From Gemmatimonadota bacterium (GTDB lineage Bacteria; Gemmatimonadota; Gemmatimonadetes; Longimicrobiales; Gaopeijiaceae): DNA of 64,000 bases. A program made the translations under genes and the position numbers. A model generated the notes under the pieces. It did no database searches. It was not told the DNA's origin and saw nothing but the letters and a program-made list of their open reading frames with translations. Each line of letters begins with the position of its first letter. The stretch's first letter is position 1. Below, piece by piece: positions 25,529 through 33,847 of the stretch. The DNA lies in the NCBI GenBank assembly GCA_029262115.1, contig JAJCZZ010000093.1, positions 42,683 through 106,682 of the forward strand, written 5' to 3'.

Positions 25529-26353
25529 TCAGGGAGCTCCGTCTCGACGCCCGGGATCGAATCCGCCTCGCGCCCTGAGGATGACCCGCCGGATGGCCTT
25601 GATCACAGCCTGGGGATCGTCGCGATGGACGTAGTGGCCTGACCCTTCGGACACCACGAGCCTGCCTCGACGGCTCAGGGTGGCGTACTCCGCCTGCATC
25701 TCCATCCAGAGCTCCAGAAACTCCGTGCTCTCGTTCCCCTCGCTCCTGCTGACCACCACGAGCTCGATGTCGGGAAACGGCGGAGCTGCTCCGATCTGAT
25801 CAGTGGTGGCGGCAGCCCCGTCCAGCTCACGCTTCATCGGGCTCGACATGAGGAGCTTCAATAGCCCGGGCACGCTGCACTCGTGGTTGTTCAGCCTCTG
25901 TTCGCACCGCTGCGTGAACTCCGGATGGCGCGCGTCGACGAGCACGACCCCCGCTACCTCATCCGGATGGAGTCGAGCGAACAGCTCCATGTACATGCCA
26001 CCTGACGAGTGCCCGACGAGGAGGAATGGAGGACTGATCTCCAAATGCGTCAGCAGTCCGCGGAGATTCTCGACGATATCTCTGCCAGTCCTGGGTCCAC
26101 CATCGTCCTTGGTGCGCCCGTACCCGGGCCGATCATAGGCGAACGTCGTCGCAAAGGTCGAAACCGAGTCGAATACCGGCTCCCACGAATCCATGCCGTC
26201 GCCGAGACCGGACTCGAAGACCACGGTTATCGTGCCCTCGCCTGCCAGCGCGTACGCTGTCCGGCGACCGCGGAGCTCGGTCTCGGACTTCGGCGACAGC
26301 GTGGCGCATCCCGAGAGCGACAGGAACAAGATGGGTATCGTTCTTCTCAGCAT
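25529..26353 (-). CDS. Alpha/beta-hydrolase lipoprotein
   Basis: 274 residues from ATG 26353, with GGAGG upstream. A signal peptide with lipobox (LFLSLSGC) indicates a lipoprotein. The fold is alpha/beta hydrolase: VVFESGLGDGMDSWEPVFDS (oxyanion region), YDRPGYGRT, nucleophile GHSSGG, acid in LVDARHP or DIELVV, and His in EGSGHYVHRDDP. Substrate unknown. It converges on the NAD(P)-binding gene and is followed upstream by the hydrolase-barrel gene in the same direction. Confidence 0.88.
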   Translation of the reverse strand: MLRRTIPILFLSLSGCATLSPKSETELRGRRTAYALAGEGTITVVFESGLGDGMDSWEPVFDSVSTFATTFAYDRPGYGRTKDDGGPRTGRDIVENLRGLLTHLEISPPFLLVGHSSGGMYMELFARLHPDEVAGVVLVDARHPEFTQRCEQRLNNHECSVPGLLKLLMSSPMKRELDGAAATTDQIGAAPPFPDIELVVVSRSEGNESTEFLELWMEMQAEYATLSRRGRLVVSEGSGHYVHRDDPQAVIKAIRRVILRARGGFDPGRRDGAP

Positions 26354-26406
26354 CACAGCCTCCATATGGTAAGCGGGAACGGATGCGCGGCCGGCGGACC
26401 GACGGC

Positions 26407-28815
26407 TCAAAAGGGCTTGGCGGAGCTGATGTTCAGTCCGAAGCCATTACCGTCCAGCTGCTTCGTCATCCCGACTCTGAGAAAGCCCAGGATGCCGTTC
26501 ACGGACGTTCCGACCTCGTGGTACCACCCGTCGGTGCCCCTCGGCATGAAGCCCCGCGGCATGTCGGCGGGGGACAACCAGGTGCGCGCGAGCCCCCCTT
26601 CGGCAATCAGTTCGATGCCGTTGCCCGGGCGCCCCAGTCCGAGTGTCTCGAGCGCCAATCCCCTGAAGTTGTGCTCCCAGAACACGCCCAAGAACTGATC
26701 GCCCTCGAAGGGCCGCCCCTCGAGAGTGCGCAGCGCGCCGAGGTCGTACGCCCGCACAGCCGGCTCGACTACCGCGAAGCGCTGAAGCGGGAGTGACCCC
26801 GCGTGCGTCACTCCGAGAACACGGACATCGAGGTTCGTCGCAAATGGCTTCGACCGGGAGGTGTTGATCCGCCAGTCGACCTGGCCCGTCACCGTCGTGA
26901 AGTCGAAGTCGCTCGCCAAGAAGTCCGGACTGCTGTGCTCGAGCCGCAGCAGGAGTCGCTTCTGTCCAACGCTGGCGAGTGGGTTCCTGGTGAGATTCCA
27001 CCCCAGGGTCAGCGACCCGGACCGAAGGCGTCCTTCGTCGATGGCGGGGTTCACACGGGGGGCGTCCCGCCCCGGCAGGAACCGCGTCTGCGGTTGCACG
27101 CTGGCGTGCCGCTCCAGCACGATACCCCCGCGGAGCGTGATTCCGAGCGCATCCAGATGGATGCCGCCCTCGACTTCGACGCCCCGGGCGTCGAAGTAGT
27201 CGAAGTAGTCCTCGTTCCCGAGCAGGTACGCGACGCTATTGCTCAAAACCGGCTGTGCCAGCCCCTCCAGGAGCAACCCGGGGAGGCTGTGAGCGGTCGA
27301 GAAGGCGTTCTCGAAGAGGCCACTGCCGAGCTCCTTGCTGGAGGACTCCCAGCGGGTCGTCACCCCCCTTCGCAGCGTCACGCTGATCCGGTCATCCCAG
27401 TGGTTCCCGTACTGATGCGTCACGCTGAGCCTCCCCTCCCACCGGTCCGTGCCACTCGAGTAGCCGCCGCTCCCGGAGAGCCTGAGGTTCGGACCGAGAT
27501 CGAGGTCCGCGGCGAGTCCGCCGTACGTGCCGTGTACACGATTCAGCCACACCTGAGGGCGGATATTCAGCGGCTCCGGAAGGCCGCTCAACCTGGCCAG
27601 ACTTCGGCGTGGGTCGAAGTCCTGACCCATGATCGCGCTCATGAGCCGCATCGCCGGGGAGTAGTCTGGGGTTCCGCCATTCACGAAGAGCACGACGCCG
27701 GCCCTCGCGGACGGACTCCACGCGACGAAGGCATTATGGTGAGCCGTGCCTCCGTCGTGTACCGCCACGTCCCCGACGGGGGGCAGTATCCAGCCAAGGC
27801 CTATCGACCCTCCGTTCGCGTCTCTCCGCGGGCGCAGCGTGAGCTCAACCAGTCGAGCTACCCGCGATCCCGACTCGGCGTTCAGCAACGCGTCCAGGAA
27901 CCGCAGCATGTCCGAAGTCGTGGACCTCAGCGCACCGGCTCCGGCAAGCGTTTGGTATTCCCACGCCCACGGAAGCGAGCGATAGTTGCCGGGCGTGAAC
28001 CCCTGCTGGAGGCGCCGAGAACGGTCCCCGGCGAGCGAGATACCGGTGTCGTCGAGCCCGAGAGGATCCAGGATCCTTACCCGCAGGGCCTCCTCATAAG
28101 ACGTGCCGAGTCGGTGAGCCAAGGCGTAGCCCAAGAGCCCGACACCGAGGTTGGAGTAGAGGTACTCGGACCCGGGCTCATACTCCAACTCCGCGTGCCG
28201 CAGGAACCCAGCGAGCTGAAACGGCTCGACGGCGCCCAAGGGGTCCGTCCGGGTGCGCGGACCCGCGTTCCGCGGCAGCCCCGACGTGTGGGTTGCGAGG
28301 TCCACGAGCGTGATCTGCCGACCCTTGTAGTCGGGGACGACGAAGTGATCGGGAAGGTGGTCGGTGACGGGATCGTCCTCGGCGACCTCGCCCCGGTCGA
28401 TCATGTCCGCGAGCAGCAAGGACGTGAACACCTTCGTGACGGATCCGATGTCGAACACCGTGTTGCCGTCGGGCGGCTCGCCAGCGAACGGCTGCCTGGA
28501 TCCGAACCCGAAAACATACTGACCCCGCTCGTCGAGGACTCCGACGACCACGCCGCGCTCGGGGTTGTTCTCGATGAGCGGCGTCACCCAACTCCGCAGG
28601 AACCGCTCGTACTGCCGTGCGGTCCATGCCGTCCTCTCGACCGGCTCGATGTCGCCGGACCAAGCGCCGCTGACCCCTGGCTCCTCTGACTGGATTCGTG
28701 CTCCGAAGCGAAACGAGATCGTCGTCGCACCGGAGACCGGTGCGTAGCAGATCATAGCCGTGACAAAGGGCAAGACCACGCGCCCCCACCGACGGCCCCA
28801 TGCTCCATCCAACAT
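26407..28815 (-). CDS. Serine beta-lactamase-fold hydrolase fused to outer-membrane beta-barrel
   Basis: 802 residues from ATG 28815 (GGAGGGG upstream). Residues 1-~30 are a signal peptide. Residues ~65-400 are a class C beta-lactamase/PBP-type domain with Ser125-x-x-Lys128 (GSVTK), Tyr220-Ser-Asn222 and His353-Asp-Gly-Gly. Residues ~420-802 alternate hydrophobic and polar residues in short strands (LNIRPQVWLNRVHGTYGGLA, GRLSVTHQYGNHWDDRISVT, GNEDYFDYFDARGVEVEGGI) and end in SSAKPF with a terminal Phe, as in barrel proteins of the DUF5686/surface-antigen type. The natural reading is a hydrolase held at the outer membrane. It is divergent from the LytS/LytTR system. Confidence 0.82.
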   Translation of the reverse strand: MLDGAWGRRWGRVVLPFVTAMICYAPVSGATTISFRFGARIQSEEPGVSGAWSGDIEPVERTAWTARQYERFLRSWVTPLIENNPERGVVVGVLDERGQYVFGFGSRQPFAGEPPDGNTVFDIGSVTKVFTSLLLADMIDRGEVAEDDPVTDHLPDHFVVPDYKGRQITLVDLATHTSGLPRNAGPRTRTDPLGAVEPFQLAGFLRHAELEYEPGSEYLYSNLGVGLLGYALAHRLGTSYEEALRVRILDPLGLDDTGISLAGDRSRRLQQGFTPGNYRSLPWAWEYQTLAGAGALRSTTSDMLRFLDALLNAESGSRVARLVELTLRPRRDANGGSIGLGWILPPVGDVAVHDGGTAHHNAFVAWSPSARAGVVLFVNGGTPDYSPAMRLMSAIMGQDFDPRRSLARLSGLPEPLNIRPQVWLNRVHGTYGGLAADLDLGPNLRLSGSGGYSSGTDRWEGRLSVTHQYGNHWDDRISVTLRRGVTTRWESSSKELGSGLFENAFSTAHSLPGLLLEGLAQPVLSNSVAYLLGNEDYFDYFDARGVEVEGGIHLDALGITLRGGIVLERHASVQPQTRFLPGRDAPRVNPAIDEGRLRSGSLTLGWNLTRNPLASVGQKRLLLRLEHSSPDFLASDFDFTTVTGQVDWRINTSRSKPFATNLDVRVLGVTHAGSLPLQRFAVVEPAVRAYDLGALRTLEGRPFEGDQFLGVFWEHNFRGLALETLGLGRPGNGIELIAEGGLARTWLSPADMPRGFMPRGTDGWYHEVGTSVNGILGFLRVGMTKQLDGNGFGLNISSAKPF

Positions 28816-29034
28816 CTTCACCCCTCCATCGAATCGTCCTGGGCCGACGCGTCCGCGACGGCACCGGTTCTCGCCGGGATACGGGGCGTCCTCGCCGCTC
28901 GTTCCGGCTCGGGCGTTGAACGACACCTGGGCTGGTCCGAACGGCGTTTTTCCGGGGACCGGAAGGGCGAAGGCATCGGTATTCTTACCCAAGCCCCTTT
29001 CATCCACGGTCACGAAGTCGATCCCTTCTGAATC

Positions 29035-30801
29035 ATGTCTGTCCACCGACCCTTCAATTCCTGGCGCACATTGCTGCTCGCGTGCGCGGCGGCCGCCGGT
29101 GTGCCTGTGGCGATCGCGCTGTTGGGTGGGAGTCCCGGTCCCGCAGGGACCACGGCCCTGACCGAGGAGCTCGAGCTCCGCTACCTCGCGGGCGACAGCA
29201 TGCACTGGCGCCTACCGGGATATGACGACCGGCATTGGATCAGGAGTGGACAGCGGGTCGATCGTGACGCGACCGGCCGTTGGATTCGGTTCGAGGTGCC
29301 GTCTCCGCCACCGTCCGTGACGGAAGCGGACACCACGGCTTTGGCCGATGGCGCCGTGGGACTGTCCCTCGTCACGACCTTCGCCTACGACCTGTACTGG
29401 AACGGGCAGCGCATCGGTTCGAACGTCCCGCGAGAAGCATCGATTTCGCGAACGAGAGCCGACATCCGGGTCGGGGAGGCGCGTGCCTCGACCCTGCACC
29501 GGGTTCCGTCGTCGGCCGTACGAGAGACGAACCTCGTGGCGCTGAGGGTGCGAGTGTCTCCTCGTGGCCCGGTGCTCATTCTCGACGTGGGTGTCGGCGA
29601 TTATCAGACCATGCTGGTGGCCCCGTATCAGGACCTTCAGGCTCAGCTCTTCGTCGCCGGTGCCTATGTGGTCCTCGCGATCGTCTTCGCGCTGCTCATG
29701 ATGGCCGGTTCACGGGGTCCGAGCCAGGTGATCTTTCTCACGATGCTCGTTTTGGCGGCGATCCTTACGGCGCTCCTCTATTGGACGGGCACCGCCCAGT
29801 CGCTGAGCGTCACCGGATACCAGGTCGCGGTCGCCGCCACCGTCCTCGTCTCTGTGGCACTCGGGCTGCTGACGCCAATGCTGTTCGCTGTCGAGGTGGG
29901 CTTTCGGCGGAAGTGGCTCCTCGTTGGCGTTTTCGCCGTCGGCATCGGCGTTGGGTTCCCGTTGCTCGGTGGACCGCTACCCTTTCTTGTTGGGGCGGCT
30001 CTGGCAACCATCGTCACGGTGTGGGGCCTTCGGCGTGGCGTGCGAGAGAGCCAGCTCGCCGCCGTGGGTCTATCGGCGCTCATCGCGGCACTCGTCGTGG
30101 AGGTCGCGTCCGGTGTAGGGGTCACGGACCTCGGTTACTTGCTGATGCTGCTCGCGATGAACGTCTCGCTCGTCGAGCAGGCCCGGCAGCGCAGGCGCGC
30201 GCTCCATGAGTCGCAGGTGCGCTCGGCACGCCTCGAGAGCGAGCTCTTGAAGCGCATCATACAGCCGCACTACCTCCTGAACTCTCTGAACGCGATGGCG
30301 GACTGGCTCGAGGAAGAGCCTGAAGAGGCCGGTCGTCTTCTGGGCGCCCTGACCGACGAGTTCCAGCTCATCGGCAGCGTGTCCGACCAACCGCTGATTC
30401 CGCTCGATGATGAGATCCGCATTTGTCGGGCGCACCTCACGATCATGGGGTACCGGCAGGATCGCGCCTACGACCTCGAGCTGGAGGGTGTGCGGCCCGG
30501 CCTGTCCATCCCGCCCGGCGTGTTCCATACCCTCACGGAGAACGGCATAACCCACGGTGGTGACGTAGCCCCTCTCGCCTTTCGGCTGGTTTGTACGGAG
30601 GTCGACACAGGGGTCGAGTATCGATTCTGGTGCGGCCCGGCGGCGGGTGGGCCTGTCGCGGCTGGTGGGAGCGGGGGGCGCGACGGGACCGGCCTGCGCT
30701 ACATTCGGGCGCGTCTCCAGGAGGCGTACGGTGATCGCTGGTCTCTCGAGGGCGGCCCGCAACGAGGAGGATGGGAGACCGTGATCGGGGTGCCAGCGTG
30801 A
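29035..30801 (+). CDS. LytS/YehU-type membrane sensor histidine kinase
   Basis: 588 residues. A signal/anchor helix (~12-32) leads to a periplasmic domain (~45-205; HWRLPGYDDRHWIRSG resembles a jelly-roll binding domain), then about seven membrane helices (~208-375). The cytoplasmic kinase has the His_kinase box IIQPHYLLNSLNAMADWLEE with His412, and an ATPase N-box THTLTENGITHG-like (LTENGITHG) plus GTGLRYIRARLQEAYGD. It would phosphorylate the regulator encoded 37 bases downstream in response to an envelope signal. Confidence 0.9.
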   Translation: MSVHRPFNSWRTLLLACAAAAGVPVAIALLGGSPGPAGTTALTEELELRYLAGDSMHWRLPGYDDRHWIRSGQRVDRDATGRWIRFEVPSPPPSVTEADTTALADGAVGLSLVTTFAYDLYWNGQRIGSNVPREASISRTRADIRVGEARASTLHRVPSSAVRETNLVALRVRVSPRGPVLILDVGVGDYQTMLVAPYQDLQAQLFVAGAYVVLAIVFALLMMAGSRGPSQVIFLTMLVLAAILTALLYWTGTAQSLSVTGYQVAVAATVLVSVALGLLTPMLFAVEVGFRRKWLLVGVFAVGIGVGFPLLGGPLPFLVGAALATIVTVWGLRRGVRESQLAAVGLSALIAALVVEVASGVGVTDLGYLLMLLAMNVSLVEQARQRRRALHESQVRSARLESELLKRIIQPHYLLNSLNAMADWLEEEPEEAGRLLGALTDEFQLIGSVSDQPLIPLDDEIRICRAHLTIMGYRQDRAYDLELEGVRPGLSIPPGVFHTLTENGITHGGDVAPLAFRLVCTEVDTGVEYRFWCGPAAGGPVAAGGSGGRDGTGLRYIRARLQEAYGDRWSLEGGPQRGGWETVIGVPA

Positions 30802-30838
30802 GGGCGAGGCGCGTCGAGTCGCTCTCAGGGACGGAGTC

Positions 30839-31549
30839 ATGAAGATCCTCATCGTCGAGGACGAGGCGCGCTCCGCGCGGCGCCTGGAGCGTCTCATCCG
30901 CCGTTTGCTCCCGGAGGTCGAGAGGCTGTACGTCGAGCAGGGGCTCGCCGAAGGCCTGAGGCGCCTCGCCGACGACTCGGTTGACCTCCTGCTCCTCGAC
31001 TTGAACCTGTCGGGCAAGGATGGCTTCGAGGCCGTGCGGGACGGGGTCTCGCGCGCATTCCATACCATTGTGGTCTCGGCTCACGTCGACCGCGCTGTGG
31101 AGGCATTCGAGTACGGAGTCCTGGACTTCGTGCCCAAGCCCGTGATGGAGCCCCGTCTCCGAATCGCACTCGATCGATTCCGGGGCGCGGAGCCGACCGA
31201 GCGGTCGACGAGGCATCTCATCGTGCGACGGTCTGGCTCCCTCAAACGCGTACGTGTGTCCGAAGTGCTGCGTGTGGAGGCGTCGGGCCACTACTCAGCG
31301 CTACACCTCGCGTCCGGCCGGACCGAGTTCCATGATAAGCCGCTCGACCGGCTGATCGAGATTCTGCCCCGGTCCTTCATTCGGGCGCATCGCTCCCATA
31401 TCGTCAACCTCGACGAGACTCTGACGCTGCGCCCGCTGGGCGGAGGGCGTTACAAGCTCCGAATGTCGGACGGAACCGAGCTTCCTGTGGGCCGGACGCG
31501 TGTACAGTCGGTCAAAGAGCGACTCGAGAGGGGCCGCGCCGGATCATGA
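30839..31549 (+). CDS. LytTR-family response regulator
   Basis: 236 residues. Receiver domain 1-~115: KILIVEDEARSARRLERLI, phospho-acceptor Asp54 in LLLLDLNLSGKDG, Lys in DFVPKPVME. LytTR DNA-binding domain ~125-230: RVSEVLRVEASGHYSALHLA, PRSFIRAHRSHIVNLDETLT, VGRTRVQSVKERL. LytTR proteins bind direct repeats upstream of envelope or virulence genes. Its TGA overlaps the ATG of the serine hydrolase at 31546, so the three genes form one operon. Confidence 0.93.
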   Translation: MKILIVEDEARSARRLERLIRRLLPEVERLYVEQGLAEGLRRLADDSVDLLLLDLNLSGKDGFEAVRDGVSRAFHTIVVSAHVDRAVEAFEYGVLDFVPKPVMEPRLRIALDRFRGAEPTERSTRHLIVRRSGSLKRVRVSEVLRVEASGHYSALHLASGRTEFHDKPLDRLIEILPRSFIRAHRSHIVNLDETLTLRPLGGGRYKLRMSDGTELPVGRTRVQSVKERLERGRAGS

Positions 31550-32913
31550 ACTCGCGCCGAAGCCTTCGACCCTTCGAGGCGCTCGCCGCACTGGCGCTCG
31601 CGGTCGCGTGGGGTGCACCGGCTGCGCACGGCCAGCAGTGGTCCAGGGAGCTCACGGCCTTCCTCGACGCCCAGGCTGGCCGGGACGGGGTGTCGGTCGC
31701 CGCGCTCGCCGTCACGACGGGCGATTCCATCTTGTATGTCCACTCGATCGGCGGGGTCACGGACAGCGATCCGTTCGTGATCGGCTCGCTGGCCAAGTCG
31801 GTCACGGCGACCGCGGTGATACGCCTCCACCGGCAAGGCCGCATCGACTTGGCGGCACCCGCGACCGACTACCTGCCGGACGTCCCGACCAACGCCACCG
31901 TTCGAGAGCTCCTCAACCAGCGTAGCGGCTTCGAGCGACGCCAGGGCCATCAGCCCGTATCCGGGACCGGTGGTCTCAGTGCTGGGCCGTCGGGATCGCG
32001 AGGAAAATTCGCCTACTCGAACGTCAACTACACGCTGCTCGGGCGGATCATCGAGACCGTCACGGACCGGCCATACGCCCGCGTGATCGAAGAGGCCGTC
32101 TTCACGCCGCTTCGAATGAGCAACTCTTCGGCCGGGCCGGAACCGTTGCCCGGCTTAACGCCCGGAAGAAAGACGTGGTTCTGGTGGGACACGGAGGCCC
32201 CCTACGTGGAGCCAGAGCAGAGCCAGATCCCAGCCGCGTTCATCCAGACATCGCTTGCGGACCTGGCCTCGTTCGTTCAGGAGCATATGCGCGAGGGCAC
32301 AGCGTCGGTTCTCGGACTTGAGCTCGATGAGTTCGCGCTCCTGCACCGCCCCCCCGACGGGGAGGACACCGGTTACGCCATGGGCTGGGTGGCCGGCCGT
32401 TGGACGGGGACGCGCTCGCTCCAGCACTCCGGCATGACCGCGGCATACTCCAGCATGATGGTCGCTCTCCCGGATGAGGATCTCGGCGTCCTCCTCTTGA
32501 CCGCGTCGAACAGCTTTACCGCTCGTAACCACCTCATGGACGGGGCGCTCCATATCGTGCGTGGTGAGCCCCCGGGGACTTATCACCCCATCGAGAGGTA
32601 CTTCCGACTCCTAGCCCTCGGCGGGCTCCTCGTGGCCTTCGCGTCCTTCGTGCGGTACGCGGCCGCCTGGGTCCGCCGGGGCTCGCCGTTGGGGCGGGGC
32701 ACTGCCGCCCGAGGCGGGGTGCTGGCCCTACGACTCGGCTTCAGCGGAGCTCTCCTACTCGGTGTTCCCTACCTTATGAGTCTGCCCCTTCGGGATCTGG
32801 TGGCCATGCAGCCTGACCTCGGTCTCGCCCTGGTCGCCGGGGCCGTGCTGGGGGCCTTCGAAGCGGTCACACGGTACTGGCTGGAATCGAATCCGGACGT
32901 AGGGACGGTCTGA
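31546..32913 (+). CDS. Membrane-anchored serine hydrolase (beta-lactamase/PBP fold)
   Basis: 455 residues. A signal peptide (ALAALALAVAWGAPAAHG) precedes the hydrolase domain with Ser81-x-x-Lys84 (GSLAK), Tyr157-Ser-Asn159 and QHSGM in place of KTG. Residues ~355-455 carry three membrane helices (LLALGGLLVAFASFVRYAA, LRLGFSGALLLGVPYLM, LALVAGAVLGAFEA). It would act in the periplasm on a peptide or peptidoglycan-like substrate. Translational coupling to the LytTR regulator suggests it is part of the signalling circuit or its main output. Confidence 0.88.
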   Translation: MNSRRSLRPFEALAALALAVAWGAPAAHGQQWSRELTAFLDAQAGRDGVSVAALAVTTGDSILYVHSIGGVTDSDPFVIGSLAKSVTATAVIRLHRQGRIDLAAPATDYLPDVPTNATVRELLNQRSGFERRQGHQPVSGTGGLSAGPSGSRGKFAYSNVNYTLLGRIIETVTDRPYARVIEEAVFTPLRMSNSSAGPEPLPGLTPGRKTWFWWDTEAPYVEPEQSQIPAAFIQTSLADLASFVQEHMREGTASVLGLELDEFALLHRPPDGEDTGYAMGWVAGRWTGTRSLQHSGMTAAYSSMMVALPDEDLGVLLLTASNSFTARNHLMDGALHIVRGEPPGTYHPIERYFRLLALGGLLVAFASFVRYAAAWVRRGSPLGRGTAARGGVLALRLGFSGALLLGVPYLMSLPLRDLVAMQPDLGLALVAGAVLGAFEAVTRYWLESNPDVGTV

Positions 32914-32930
32914 TCGGCCCGCTTCAGTAA

Positions 32931-33041
32931 GAAGCCGATGCAGAGATCGTGCAGCCCGAGGAGCTGCGGCAGGTGGTGCGCGACGCCCGGGTCCGCCTCA
33001 CGGAGTCGAGCCCGGGACCCCATCACCTAGCTCACACCTAG
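32931..33041 (+). pseudogene. Possible C-terminal remnant of a WYL-domain regulator
   Basis: After a TAA at 32928-32930 the frame reads EADAEIVQPEELRQVVRDAR and VRLTESSPG, similar to the 'ADAEVLEPPELREEVR' ending of many WYL-domain regulators. There is no start or preceding domain. The match is short, so this is a guess. Confidence 0.35.
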
Positions 33042-33079
33042 CTCCGAACGGGGGCTGTCACACCTGCCCGCGATCGTTA

Positions 33080-33228
33080 GTGCGGGACTATACCGGATTT
33101 GGGAGCGTTCAGGAGACGAGCGTCCTGCTGGATCACAAACCCGTCGCCGACGGAGGCTACTTCGTTCGCGCGCTGCTGCGTATTCAAGGCGATCCCCCCG
33201 AGCCACGGGAGGTCAGTGAAGTGGATGC
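33080..33228 (+). pseudogene. N-terminal remnant of a VWA-domain protein
   Basis: The frame reads TSVLLDHKPVADGGYFVRAL and LRIQGDPPEPRE, matching the strand that precedes the 'LNLSLVLDRSGSM' MIDAS segment of bacterial VWA-domain proteins. The MIDAS motif is absent because similarity ends at ~33228, exactly where the dispersed repeat starts. Confidence 0.5.
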
Positions 33229-33264
33229 GCCTCAGGGATGCGCGGATGGGCGGGGGTGGAGCTG
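33229..33264 (+). repeat. Dispersed repeat, copy 2 (36 bp)
   Basis: Matches 19485-19521 with one substitution and one single-base gap. It follows directly on the VWA remnant, as copy 1 follows the permease remnant. Confidence 0.65.
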
Positions 33265-33300
33265 GGAGGAGAATCCGACGGCCGACCGGACTCAGGAGAC

Positions 33301-33450
33301 TCAGCGGTAGAAGTCGTCGGGCACGGACTGGTTGAAGTCGAGGACGCGTCGCTGGACGACAGACTCCACACGGGCGATGTGATCGGGCGCCAGATCGTAG
33401 CGTAGGCCTCGCGAAACTCGATCTCGCTGTCGTCGGCCTTGCTGACACGC
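33301..33450 (-). pseudogene. C-terminal fragment of an unidentified protein
   Basis: The minus strand reads LRYDLAPDHIARVESVVQRR and VLDFNQSVPDDFYR before a TGA at 33301. The preceding residues (KADDSEIEFREAYA) lie in a different frame, so a frameshift is present near 33415. Composition is clearly coding-like. I do not recognise the family. Confidence 0.45.
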
Positions 33451-33710
33451 CGTCGAGCACGACGAGATGATATGGGTTGGACGTTGAGGGAGGAGCCGAA
33501 GCGATGTCGGTGATGTGGGCGGCGACCTGGCACCTACGGCGAGCGTGGCAGGAAGGGCAGATGCCTCGTCACTTACACTACGGCCCAGCTCGCTGATCTG
33601 AAGAGCCGCAGCGCGATCTCTTGGTCTGCATGGTCGGCCCGCTGTGTCCACGAGAGCCACCTGGCAGGGCAGGGCACCTGCGGTTCGCATTCTTTGCGTT
33701 GGGTCCGCTG

Positions 33711-33750
33711 CGAGAAGCCCTGCGACCACAGACGGTCGCAGGGCTTCTCG
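33711..33750. terminator. Perfect 17-bp stem-loop
   Basis: CGAGAAGCCCTGCGACC (33711-33727), loop ACAGAC, GGTCGCAGGGCTTCTCG (33734-33750), with no mismatch. Flanking bases (TTGTGG downstream) do not give a T-run, so it may be a terminator, a processed RNA end, or a mobile-element arm. No tRNA or other RNA gene is evident beside it. The following gene is convergent. Confidence 0.5.
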
Positions 33751-33847
33751 TTGTGGACGGTCATTGCCTCGCGGGCGGGAGGAACGGGAGAAATCCAACC
33801 CGCGCAGCCGCGCCCCAGCTCACGCCCGCTTCATGGCCTGTGCGCTG

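Noticed and set aside
26803..28689. 628-codon open frame on the plus strand
   Set aside because: It is antisense to the hydrolase-barrel gene; its Arg/Pro/Glu-rich composition is that of a GC-rich shadow frame and it has no motifs or start signal.
33601..33760. Possible tRNA beside the 17-bp stem-loop
   Set aside because: No cloverleaf, anticodon arm or T-loop consensus could be laid on the flanks on either strand.
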